A stretch of 64,000 nt of DNA from JBCCQL01 sp039414355. GTDB taxonomy: Bacteria > Planctomycetota > Planctomycetia > Pirellulales > Lacipirellulaceae. This document shows, piece by piece, positions 48,502 to 55,908 of this stretch (the first letter of the stretch is position 1; each line of letters begins with the position of its first letter). The translations under genes and the position numbers were made by a program. The DNA is taken from contig JBCDJN010000011.1 of NCBI GenBank assembly GCA_039414355.1, forward strand, positions 7,855-71,854, written 5' to 3'. The notes beneath the pieces are model-generated. The model was not told where the DNA came from and made no database searches. It saw nothing but the letters and a program-made list of their open reading frames with translations.

Positions 48502-49887
48502 CTAAGCACCCGCCGCTTCGGCACGGTCTTCCAGCCCCAGCCGTTTCATTTTCTTGTAGAGCGTGGTGCGGTTGATGCCGAGTTGGTCGGCGGTTTGGAT
48601 GCGGTTCCAGCCGTTGGACTCCAGCACCTCGAGGATGATCGCCCGCTCCGGGCCTTCGAGGGCCTCTTTAAGCGTCTGGCCCGCGTAGTGCGTGGTGCTG
48701 ATGGCGCCGCCGGGGGAGCGAACCTCAGCCGGCAAGTCGGCGATGTCGATGACGGTGTTCTTGGAGAGCAGCACCGACCGCTCGACCACGTTCTGCAGCT
48801 CACGCACGTTGCCGGGCCAGTGGTGCCGCTGGAGGGCGCCCACCGCGTCGTCGGAGAAGCCCTGCACGCTGGGGCGGTTGGCGTCTTCGCGGACCTCTTC
48901 CAGGAACCGCTGAGCGAGCAGCGGGATGTCGCTCACCCGGCCGCGGAGCGGCGGCAGCTCCACGTTGATCACGTTGATGCGGTAGTACAGGTCTTGGCGG
49001 AACTTGCCCTCAGCGACGTTCTTCGCCAGGTCCTCGTTGGTGGCCAGCACCACGCGGACGTCTACGTTGTGCGTCTGCGTGCCGCCGACCGGCTCGAAGG
49101 CCAGCTCCTGCAGCACGCGGAGCAGCTTCACCTGCATGGCGGCGGTGGCGGTGCCGATTTCGTCGAGGAAGATTGTGCCGCCGTCGGCCTGCAGGAACTT
49201 TCCTGTCTTGTTGGTTGTGGCCCCGGTGAACGCGCCGGCGACGTGGCCGAAGAGTTCGCTCTCCAGCAGGTTCTCGGGCAGGGCGCCACAGGCTACCTCG
49301 ACGAACGGCCCGTCACGCCGGCCCGACCGCTGATGGATGGCTCGCGCGATAAGGCTCTTGCCGGTGCCGCTCTCGCCGGTCACCAGCACCGTGGCGCGGG
49401 TGTCGGCGATCGACTCGATCATGTCGAACACGCGGAGCATCCGCGGGTCGCTCCCCACGATGTGCCCCATGCCGTGCTTGCGATCGAGCTCGTCCTTGAG
49501 GTGGGCGTTCTCTTCGATCACCTTCCGCTGACCGAGGGCCCGCTCGATGGACATCAGCAGCTCGTCGTCGATGAGCGGCTTGGTCAGGTAGTCGAAGGCG
49601 CCGGCGCGGATGGCGTCGACCGCGGAGTCGGCGTTGCCGTAGCCGGTCATCAGCACCACCTGCATCGACGGCCACCGCCGCAACGACTGCTCCAGCAGGT
49701 CGAAGCCGTCGCCGTCGGCGAGGCGGATGTCCGAGAGCAGCAGGTCGTAACGGGACTGCTCGAGTCCCTCGAGCGCGTCGGCGTAGCCGGTCCGGGCGTC
49801 GACCTCCAGGCCCTGGTCGCGGAGCCAATCGGTCATCGACTCAAGGACATGGCGGTCGTCATCAACGAGCAGCAGGCGGCCAGACAT
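48502..49887 (-). CDS. NtrC-family sigma54-dependent response regulator
   Basis: 461 aa. Receiver domain LLLVDDDRHVLESMTDWLRDQ with phosphoacceptor Asp in LLLSDIRLADGDG (about residue 53) and the Lys in FDYLTKPL. AAA+ domain: VTGESGTGKSLIARAIH, ESELFGHVAGAFTGAT (GAFTGA loop that contacts sigma54), GGTIFLDEIGT, WPGNVRELQNVVERSV. A Fis-type HTH closes it (LEVLESNGWNRIQTADQLGINRTTLYKKMKRLGL). All activator motifs are intact. No histidine kinase is adjacent in the window. AtoC/ZraR type; target genes are unknown. Confidence 0.95.
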   Translation of the reverse strand: MSGRLLLVDDDRHVLESMTDWLRDQGLEVDARTGYADALEGLEQSRYDLLLSDIRLADGDGFDLLEQSLRRWPSMQVVLMTGYGNADSAVDAIRAGAFDYLTKPLIDDELLMSIERALGQRKVIEENAHLKDELDRKHGMGHIVGSDPRMLRVFDMIESIADTRATVLVTGESGTGKSLIARAIHQRSGRRDGPFVEVACGALPENLLESELFGHVAGAFTGATTNKTGKFLQADGGTIFLDEIGTATAAMQVKLLRVLQELAFEPVGGTQTHNVDVRVVLATNEDLAKNVAEGKFRQDLYYRINVINVELPPLRGRVSDIPLLAQRFLEEVREDANRPSVQGFSDDAVGALQRHHWPGNVRELQNVVERSVLLSKNTVIDIADLPAEVRSPGGAISTTHYAGQTLKEALEGPERAIILEVLESNGWNRIQTADQLGINRTTLYKKMKRLGLEDRAEAAGA

Positions 49888-50201
49888 GCGGAAACTCAGA
49901 AGTTAGAAGGTAGAAGTCAGAAGTGGGCGAAGCAGAGTCGGAACATCACTTCTGACTTCTGCCTTCTCACTTCTGACTTTGGACTGTTGTGAAAGCTCTA
50001 CGTCACGGCGTGGGTGTGGTCAAAAAGCGCTGGCGTGGCGTGGGGGCGACATCGGCGGGTGGCGGGCGGCGTCGCTCCGCCTTTGCCGGTGGCGCCGTTT
50101 GGCGCGGCTGGCATCCACCCGGCGTGCCGCGGGTGCTATGCTGCCACCGGCGGAGTCTGGCTCGGGCAAGACTGCTCCCTCAGCGGCGAATACCGTCCAT
50201 C
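49888..50201. promoter_or_regulatory. 314-bp divergent region between response regulator and 50202 gene
   Basis: It holds inverted heptamer arrays and about 220 bp without recognisable features. The frame reading into 50202 from GTG 49989 is Arg/Gly-rich and probably not coding. No sigma54 site was found. Confidence 0.5.
49894..49981. repeat. Inverted heptamer arrays (AGAAGTC / CTTCTGA) upstream of the response regulator
   Basis: Left arm 49894-49926: ACTCAGA, AGTTAGA, AGGTAGA, AGTCAGA, AGTGGG. Right arm 49947-49981: CACTTCT, GACTTCT, GCCTTCT, CACTTCT, GACTTTG. The spacer is only about 20 bp. Left arm begins 6 nt beyond the ATG of the response regulator (49887, read on the - strand it is the C/T-rich form, as at other starts). 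Confidence 0.85.
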
Positions 50202-50903
50202 ATGGAACCAACCTTCATCCTGTTCGCGGTGCTCGGCGTGGCGGTGTTTGCCGCGATCGCCTACTACGCGCACCTGCAGGAGAAGAAACGCCGGGAGGCG
50301 CTGGCGGCCTTCGCGGACGAGATGGGCTGGCGGTTCTCGCCCGAGCCCGACCGCACGCTGCCCGACCGCTACCCAGAGCACCGCGTCTTCCGGCGAGGGC
50401 ATTCCCGTGTTGGCCGCAACGCCATCCGCGGAGCGCTCGCAGTGGAGTCCGAAGGAGGGGACCGGCTTGAGCTGCCCATCGAGATGGGCGATTACAAGTA
50501 CACCACCGGTTCCGGCAAGAACAAGCGGACGCACAACCTGAGCTACCTGCTCATCCAGGCCCCGCCCGGCACGCGGAACAGCCTGGCGATCCGCACCGAG
50601 AACTTCGCGGACAAGATGGCCGCTGCGATGGGGTTTGACGACATCGACTTCGAGTCGGTCGAGTTCTCCGACCGGTTCCACGTGAAGAGCGACGACAAGC
50701 GGTTCGCCTACGACGTGCTGCACCCGCGGATGATGGAATTCCTGATGAACTCGATGGCGCCCGACATCGAGCTGCAGACCGGCGCCCTCTGCCTGCACAG
50801 CAGTGGCACGCGCTGGGACCCGCCCGAGTTCAAGCTGCGGCTGCGGTGGGTCCAACAGTTCTTCGCCCTGTGGCCAAGGCACGTTGTCGGCGCGAGGCGC
50901 TAG
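50202..50903 (+). CDS. Hypothetical membrane-anchored protein upstream of LemA
   Basis: 233 aa from ATG 50202. The N-terminal helix EPTFILFAVLGVAVFAAIAYYA anchors a soluble domain of about 200 residues with a basic linker KKRREALAAFADEMGWRFSPEPD, GHSRVGRNAIRGALAVESEGG and strands such as LSYLLIQAPPGTR and FHVKSDDKRFAYDVLHP. Distantly resembles DUF3137-type proteins that often accompany LemA; not certain. It is 70 bp before lemA on the same strand, with the inverted arrays between them. The last codons (GARR, stop) lie inside the first heptamer arm. Confidence 0.65.
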   Translation: MEPTFILFAVLGVAVFAAIAYYAHLQEKKRREALAAFADEMGWRFSPEPDRTLPDRYPEHRVFRRGHSRVGRNAIRGALAVESEGGDRLELPIEMGDYKYTTGSGKNKRTHNLSYLLIQAPPGTRNSLAIRTENFADKMAAAMGFDDIDFESVEFSDRFHVKSDDKRFAYDVLHPRMMEFLMNSMAPDIELQTGALCLHSSGTRWDPPEFKLRLRWVQQFFALWPRHVVGARR

Positions 50904-50972
50904 GCGCGCGGCGCGCGTTTCGATTCACTACCCAAGAGCTCGCGCCCTGCGCCTCCCACCTCGCGCCTCGCC
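50891..50972. repeat. Inverted heptamer arrays (CGCGAGG / CTCGCGC) abutting lemA
   Basis: Left arm 50891-50918: CGCGAGG, CGCTAGG, CGCGCGG, CGCGCGT; it covers the stop codon of the preceding gene. Right arm 50938-50972: CTCGCGC, CCTGCGC, CTCCCAC, CTCGCGC, CTCGCC, ending exactly at the lemA ATG (50973). Spacer about 20 bp. Confidence 0.85.
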
Positions 50973-51521
50973 ATGATCTACGTTGTCATCGCCGCCGTCT
51001 TGTTGCCGCTGGTCTTTGTGATCGCCAACTACAACCGGCTGGTGACCGTTCGCTCGCACCTGCGTGAGAGCTGGGCGGATATCGACGTGGAGATGAAGCG
51101 GCGCTACGAACTCATCCCCAACTTGGTCGAGGTGGTGAAGGGCTACGCTCAGCACGAGCGGGAGGTGCTGGCCGAGGTCGTTCGCTTGCGGAATCAGGCC
51201 GCGGCGTCAGTGGGTTCGGCGACGCAGCAGGCGGTGGACGAGCAGGCGCTCACGGTTGGAGTCGAGAAGCTGCTGGCCGTGGCCGAGGCGTACCCCAACC
51301 TGAAGGCGGACACGCACTACCTGGCGCTGCAGCGGGAGCTGGCGGTAACCGAAGACCGCATCGCCGCCGCCCGCCGGTTTTACAACGGCAACGTCCGCGA
51401 GCTCAACGAGCTGTGCCAGGCGTTCCCCACGAACGTGATCGCGGGCATGTTCGGCTTCCAGCGAGCGGACTACTTCGACGCCGGCGAGATGGCCCGGCAG
51501 GCGCCGCGCGTGGGGCTGTGA
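50973..51521 (+). CDS. LemA family membrane protein
   Basis: 182 aa. Single N-terminal helix (YVVIAAVLLPLVFVIANYN), then the LemA domain: RSHLRESWADIDVEMKRRYELIPNLVEVVKGYA, ANLxxxAEAYPxLKAD-type segment VAEAYPNLKADTHYLALQRELAVTEDRIAAARRFYNGNVRELN, and FPTNVIAGMFGFQRADYF. Family role is unclear; it is a helical scaffold in the envelope. ATG directly follows a heptamer array, so no Shine-Dalgarno is present. It may be cotranscribed with the 50202 gene. Confidence 0.93.
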   Translation: MIYVVIAAVLLPLVFVIANYNRLVTVRSHLRESWADIDVEMKRRYELIPNLVEVVKGYAQHEREVLAEVVRLRNQAAASVGSATQQAVDEQALTVGVEKLLAVAEAYPNLKADTHYLALQRELAVTEDRIAAARRFYNGNVRELNELCQAFPTNVIAGMFGFQRADYFDAGEMARQAPRVGL

Positions 51522-51535
51522 ACGGGGGCGCTCGG

Positions 51536-52936
51536 TCAGGGTGTCTCGCCGGCGACGATCGGCCGCAGCTCGGCGGCGATAAAGAAGGAGCCGGTGACCA
51601 CCACCAAGCCTTCGGCAGGCGTCGTTTGGACGGCGTGGTGAAAGGCGGCGACGGGGTCCTCGATCACTTCGATCGGGGTGACTGCCCGGCAGACGGCTTC
51701 GAACCGCCCCGCCAACTCGTCGGGGGCGAGCGCCCGTGAGTTTTCGACGAACCGGGTGACCACCACCCGATCGAACTTGGACGCGAAGGCGCCCACGATC
51801 GCGTCGACCTGCTTGTCGCGGCTGATGGCCACGACCAGCGTCTTCGGCTTCGGACTGGGGGGCTCGCCGAGGCTATCGACCAACGCCTCGGCCGAGGCGC
51901 CGTTGTGGGCGGTGTCGATCACCAAAGCAGGGCGTTCACTCGTCGGCGGAAACCACTCCACCCGCGCGGGCAGCCGGGCCAACGCCAACCCATCGCGGCA
52001 CGCCTGGGCGGTGATGGGCCAGCCCTGATCGCGCAGCTCCAGGACCGTGGCGATCGCCACCGCCGCGTTGGCCTGCTGGTGCCGGCCGCGGAGGCCGATC
52101 TCGATCGCGTCAATCGTCTCTCGCCCCGCCGGCGTCTCGCGCCAGAACGCAAGCGGCGGTTTCGCCTCGATATCGAACTGCTCGGTCCGCTCCATCAGCC
52201 GGCAGCCCCGCTCGCGGGCGATCTCTGCGATCACGCCGCGCGGTTCGGGATCGGTAACGCCGCTCACGACCGGCACGCCCGGCTTAACGATGCCCGCCTT
52301 CTCGCGGGCGATGGCGCCGAGCGTGTCGCCGAGCTGCTTCGTGTGGTCGAGGCTGATGCTGGTGATCACCGACACCACCGGCAGGCAGACGTTGGTGGAG
52401 TCGAGCCGCCCGCCCAGCCCCACTTCCAGCACCACGGCGTCGCACCGCTGGTCGGCGAAGTGAACGAGCGCCATCGCCGTGGTGATGTCGAAGAACGTCG
52501 GCGGGCCAACACTGTCGGGGTCGCGCTGGGCCTCGGCGTCCATGGCGTGGACCACGGGCTTGATGCGGTCGACCAACGAGGCGAGCGAATCGGTCGCCAT
52601 GGACGAGCCGTCGATCGCCCAGCGCTCTTCGATCCGCTCCAGGTGGGGCGAGCTGTAGACGCCTGTCTTCAGCCCCGCCGCGGTGAGCACCGAGGCGATG
52701 AGCGCCGACGTGGAGCCCTTCCCCTTGCTGCCGGCCACGTGGACGATCCGCAACGACGCGTCGGGCGAGCCAAGCCGCTGCAACAACTGCCGGATGCGGT
52801 CGAGCTTGAGCTGCCGCTCGCTGTACGGGAAGTGGGCGACCCGCTCGTAGTTGATGCGGCCCATGAGCCACGCCACCGCGGCGTCGCGGCGGGCGGCGGA
52901 ATCGGTGGGCGACGCGGGCGAGTGGGGCAGGCTCAC
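51536..52936 (-). CDS. folC: Bifunctional folylpolyglutamate / dihydrofolate synthase (FolC)
   Basis: 466 aa, Mur-ligase fold; adds glutamate to dihydropteroate and folates. Signature IVHVAGSKGKGSTSALIASVLTAAGLKTGVYSSPHLERIEERW (P-loop and substrate His region), VVLEVGLGGRLDSTNVC, SVITSISLDHTKQLGDTLGAIAREKAGIVKPGVPVVSG, HQQANAAVAIATVLEL, LVIDTAHNGASAEAL. Start ATG 52936. A 15-residue Pro/Ala N-terminal extension precedes the domain. Convergent with lemA, 14 bp apart. Confidence 0.93.
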   Translation of the reverse strand: MSLPHSPASPTDSAARRDAAVAWLMGRINYERVAHFPYSERQLKLDRIRQLLQRLGSPDASLRIVHVAGSKGKGSTSALIASVLTAAGLKTGVYSSPHLERIEERWAIDGSSMATDSLASLVDRIKPVVHAMDAEAQRDPDSVGPPTFFDITTAMALVHFADQRCDAVVLEVGLGGRLDSTNVCLPVVSVITSISLDHTKQLGDTLGAIAREKAGIVKPGVPVVSGVTDPEPRGVIAEIARERGCRLMERTEQFDIEAKPPLAFWRETPAGRETIDAIEIGLRGRHQQANAAVAIATVLELRDQGWPITAQACRDGLALARLPARVEWFPPTSERPALVIDTAHNGASAEALVDSLGEPPSPKPKTLVVAISRDKQVDAIVGAFASKFDRVVVTRFVENSRALAPDELAGRFEAVCRAVTPIEVIEDPVAAFHHAVQTTPAEGLVVVTGSFFIAAELRPIVAGETP

Positions 52937-53088
52937 GCCCGGATTCTAGCGGCCGGGCCAGTCGAGTTGAGTGCCCAAAAGGAGCGGGGCCGCCGGGTTG
53001 CGGGATGCCCGACGGCCCCGTCGAAGGAGAGCCGCCGCGGACAAGTGCATCGAGCGTGCCAATCCCGAGCCGGGATGCGTGGATTGGT

Positions 53089-53115
53089 GAATTCGAGCTC
53101 GATTGCGTCGAATTC
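53089..53115. promoter_or_regulatory. Inverted repeat, candidate operator
   Basis: GAATTCGA (53089-53096) and TCGAATTC (53108-53115) form a perfect 8-bp dyad with an 11-bp spacer, AT-richer than the surroundings, about 220 bp before the ABC ATPase gene. A repressor dimer site is one explanation. Confidence 0.35.
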
Positions 53116-53161
53116 GCCGCGAATCCCGCCCATTCTGGCATTCGCCGCTGGCTGGCTCGAA

Positions 53162-53175
53162 CCGCCTTCGGGCGG
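53162..53175 (+). terminator. CCGCC-TTCG-GGCGG hairpin
   Basis: Five-base stem with a TTCG tetraloop in the divergent region; as RNA this is a very stable cUUCGg-type hairpin. No T-run follows, so it may be a leader structure rather than a terminator. Confidence 0.3.
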
Positions 53176-53335
53176 CGTGCGTTTGTAACTCTCGGCGGGC
53201 GCTGTGTAGTTCTTGCCGAGCCGGTCGTGAGACAAGCGAAGCGTGCGGGGCTAGGCAAAGCCGGCGGCTTCGCCAGAATCGCACAGACGCCGCCAGCAAC
53301 CCGCCCCAAGTACGCCGCCCCAGCCGTCGCCACCG

Positions 53336-54022
53336 ATGCTTGCGATTGAGAACGTCAAGAAGTCGTACCGCGAGCCGGGCGGCGCACCGCTGCCGATCCT
53401 CGACGTGCCCCGGCTCGACGTCGCCGCGGGCGAGCAGGTGGTGCTCCGCGGCCGCAGCGGCTGTGGCAAGACCACGCTGCTGAACGCCGTGGCGGGCCTG
53501 ACCACCATTGATTCCGGCTCGATCACCATCGGCGGGATCGACGTGACCAAGCTGCCCGAGGTGGGTCGCGACCGGTTCCGCGCCCGCAACCTGGGTTACG
53601 TCTTTCAAACGTTCAACCTGCTCGCGGCCTTCACGGCGCTTGAGAACGTGATGCTCGGCATGACCTTCACCGGGCAGCGGAGCGACCCGGCCCGCGCCCG
53701 CGGGCTGCTGGAGAAGGTCGGCCTCGGCCACCGCGAACACCACAAGCCGGCGGCGCTCTCCGTGGGCGAGCAGCAGCGCGTGGCAGTCGCCCGGGCGCTG
53801 GCCAACAAGCCGGTGCTGCTGCTGGCCGACGAACCGACCGCCAACATCGACCCGGCGCACCAGCAGCAAGTGGTCGACCTGCTACGCGAAGTGTGCGAGC
53901 AAGAGAACGTGGCGATGCTGCTGGTAACGCACTCGCCGGAGGTTTCCGATCAGTTCGACCGCGTAGAGCAGTTGGAAGAGGTGAATCGGATCGCTTCTCA
54001 GGCGACCATTGAATCGGCGTAG
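53336..54022 (+). CDS. ABC transporter ATP-binding protein (LolD/MacB type)
   Basis: 228 aa. Walker A LRGRSGCGKTTLLNAVAGL, Q-loop YVFQTFNLLAAFTALENVMLG, signature LSVGEQQRVAVARAL, Walker B VLLLADEPTANIDP, H-loop LLVTHSPEV. Sequence type is that of export or mechanotransmission ABC systems (LolD, MacB, FtsE), not importers. First gene of a five-gene + strand cluster; the permease follows after 170 bp. No Shine-Dalgarno is seen. Confidence 0.94.
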   Translation: MLAIENVKKSYREPGGAPLPILDVPRLDVAAGEQVVLRGRSGCGKTTLLNAVAGLTTIDSGSITIGGIDVTKLPEVGRDRFRARNLGYVFQTFNLLAAFTALENVMLGMTFTGQRSDPARARGLLEKVGLGHREHHKPAALSVGEQQRVAVARALANKPVLLLADEPTANIDPAHQQQVVDLLREVCEQENVAMLLVTHSPEVSDQFDRVEQLEEVNRIASQATIESA

Positions 54023-54098
54023 AGATGTGGGGATCGGAAGTAGGAATGACGCGCAAGCGAAGGACCAGCGTTGCTCTCGGGGCAACCCCCTCCCCCCG

Positions 54099-54121
54099 CC
54101 CCTCCCCCTGCCGGGGAGGGG
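54099..54121 (+). terminator. 9-bp G/C hairpin between ABC ATPase and permease genes
   Basis: CCCCTCCCC (54099-54107) and GGGGAGGGG (54113-54121) with a 5-nt loop. Followed by AGTTT rather than a T-run, so it might attenuate or stabilise rather than terminate. It sits 70 bp before the permease start. Confidence 0.4.
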
Positions 54122-54161
54122 AGTTTCGGTCGCCTTGCGGCGACATTTCGATCAAGCGTAT

Positions 54162-54191
54162 GCCACTCGCCACTAGCCCTCGCCACTACTC
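54162..54191 (+). repeat. Heptamer array (GCCACTC) abutting the permease gene
   Basis: GCCACTC, GCCACTA, GCCCTC (one base short), GCCACTA, CTC, then ATG at 54192. Same unit as the array before the GCS2 ligase at 24521. No inverted left arm was found upstream. Confidence 0.8.
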
Positions 54192-55754
54192 ATGAGCTTC
54201 TGGAAGATCGCCTGGCGGAGCCTGCAGCAGCGGGCGTTTGCTTCTTCGCTTACGGGGCTCTCCATGGCCCTGGGCGTTTCGCTAGTGGTGTGCGTGATTG
54301 TCATCCACCGCGTGGCGGTCCGGCAGTTCACGCAGGACGCGCAAGGCTACCACCTCATCGTCGGCGGCGGGAAGGGGAGCCCGATGGACCTGGTGCTCAG
54401 CACCGTGTTCCACATCGGCAAGCCGCTCTACCCGATCTCTTGGAACTACTACCGCGAGTTCACCGACGGCAAGTTCGCCCCGTACGTCGAGGTGGCCGTG
54501 CCGTACTGCTTGGGCGATAGCTTCGTGGCGGGCGAGACCATCTACCGCTGCATCGGCACCACGGCCGACCTCTTCGACAAGATCCAGTACGGGGCCACCG
54601 ACGACGGCACCGCCATCACCTACCAGTTTGCCGAGGGGCGGAACTTCAAGACCGAGAACTGCTACGAGGCGGTGGTCGGCTCCATCGTTGCCGCGCAGGC
54701 CGGGCTGGGCGTGGGCGACCTCTTCGACCCCACGCACGGCCTGAACGCCGAGGGCGACAAGCACAAGTCGTTCAAGGTGGTCGGCGTGCTCGAGCCGACC
54801 GGCACGTCGAACGACCGCGCGGTCTTCGTCAACATGGAGGGCTTCTACCTGCTGGAGGGGCACGCGCTCTCGCCGCGCACGCCGCCGAAGTCGGGCGAGA
54901 TGGCCATCCTCGGCGCCGCCGCGGCGAGGGATCGCCGGCTGAATAAGGGCCAGCGGTTCACGCCGGAGGGGGGAACCGAGCGGGCGGTGATCAGTGTGCT
55001 GCCGATGGACAACTCACCGCTCGACAACGCCGTCTTTGTGGACGACGCCGCCCTGTCCGCGGCCCTGTCCGCCGCCGGCGAAGGCACGGCGGCGACCGAC
55101 GACGCCCCGCCCGAAGACGAAGAAGCGCCCCGCGGCACGCTTGCCCCCGCGGTCTGTTACGACAACGAGGGCAACGAGGTCACGCCACTGCCCGAGGACC
55201 AACGCGAGGTGACTTCCATCCTGGTCCTCTGCCGGCAGTTCGGCCAGATGGCCATCGACGGCGGTGTGAACAAAGACCCGCTTGGCATCGCCCAAGCCGT
55301 GGCCGCGCGGAGCGTGATCGATCGCCTCGTGGAGAACATCATCGCCCCGGTGCGCGTGGTGCTCATGGTGCTCACCGTGCTGATCGTCATCGTGGCGAGC
55401 GTGAGCATCCTGGTCAGCATCTACAACAGCATGAGCGAGCGGGCGCACGACATCGCCGTGATGCGGGCCCTCGGCGCCAGCCGGTCGGCGGTGATGCTGA
55501 TCATCCTGGTGGAGTCCATCCTGCTCTCGGTGATGGGCGGCGTGGCGGGCATGGTGCTCGGGCACGGCCTGGTGGGGCTGGCGGCGCCGAAGGTCGTCGA
55601 GCTGACCGGCATCCGGCTCAACCCGATGCAGGGCGACCCGTGGGAATGGGTCATCCTGCCGGTGCTGGTGCTGCTTGCGTCGCTGGTGGGCCTGCTGCCC
55701 GCCTTGACCGCCTACCGTACCGACGTGGCTAAGTCGCTGAGCGGCGTTCGGTAA
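54192..55754 (+). CDS. MacB/FtsX-like ABC transporter permease
   Basis: 520 aa. One N-terminal transmembrane helix (SSLTGLSMALGVSLVVCVIVI), a large periplasmic domain (about 35-385) with the family segment HLIVGGGKGSPMDLVLSTVFHIGKPLYPISW, then three C-terminal helices (VVLMVLTVLIVIVASVSILVSIYNSM, ALGASRSAVMLIILVESILL, VILPVLVLLASLVGLLPAL) that form the FtsX core. Such permeases do not import; they move envelope substrates or transmit force. An insert of acidic residues (TDDAPPEDEEAPRG, about 300) is unusual. The cluster context links it to CPFC and DUF3299 proteins. Confidence 0.92.
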   Translation: MSFWKIAWRSLQQRAFASSLTGLSMALGVSLVVCVIVIHRVAVRQFTQDAQGYHLIVGGGKGSPMDLVLSTVFHIGKPLYPISWNYYREFTDGKFAPYVEVAVPYCLGDSFVAGETIYRCIGTTADLFDKIQYGATDDGTAITYQFAEGRNFKTENCYEAVVGSIVAAQAGLGVGDLFDPTHGLNAEGDKHKSFKVVGVLEPTGTSNDRAVFVNMEGFYLLEGHALSPRTPPKSGEMAILGAAAARDRRLNKGQRFTPEGGTERAVISVLPMDNSPLDNAVFVDDAALSAALSAAGEGTAATDDAPPEDEEAPRGTLAPAVCYDNEGNEVTPLPEDQREVTSILVLCRQFGQMAIDGGVNKDPLGIAQAVAARSVIDRLVENIIAPVRVVLMVLTVLIVIVASVSILVSIYNSMSERAHDIAVMRALGASRSAVMLIILVESILLSVMGGVAGMVLGHGLVGLAAPKVVELTGIRLNPMQGDPWEWVILPVLVLLASLVGLLPALTAYRTDVAKSLSGVR

Positions 55755-55908
55755 CCAACGGCGTTCTCGGCAAGCTCGTTGGGCGATTCGACGAGATTTC
55801 CCGCCCGGACCGGGCCGCCTGTGCCGATTGCACAAGCTGTGGGCGTGCGGCCCCCGGCCGCGTAAACTGTTATGGTTCGCCCCGCCCGTCACGCCGCGCA
55901 GGCCAAAG

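Larger units (their letters stand above)
52937..53335. promoter_or_regulatory. 399-bp divergent region upstream of the ABC/DUF3299 cluster
   Basis: No gene is seen. Contains an inverted repeat (see 53089-53115), a CCGCC-TTCG-GGCGG hairpin at 53162-53175, and nested inverted repeats near CCAATCC (53060) and GGATTGG (53087). Long for this gene-dense window, so regulation of the cluster is likely. Confidence 0.45.

Noticed and set aside
49989..50201. Upstream extension of the 50202 gene from GTG 49989
   Set aside because: Arg/Gly/Trp-rich, no conserved residues; the membrane anchor begins at ATG 50202.
52990..53335. Riboswitch upstream of the ABC/DUF3299 cluster
   Set aside because: Inverted repeats are present but no known riboswitch core could be recognised by eye.
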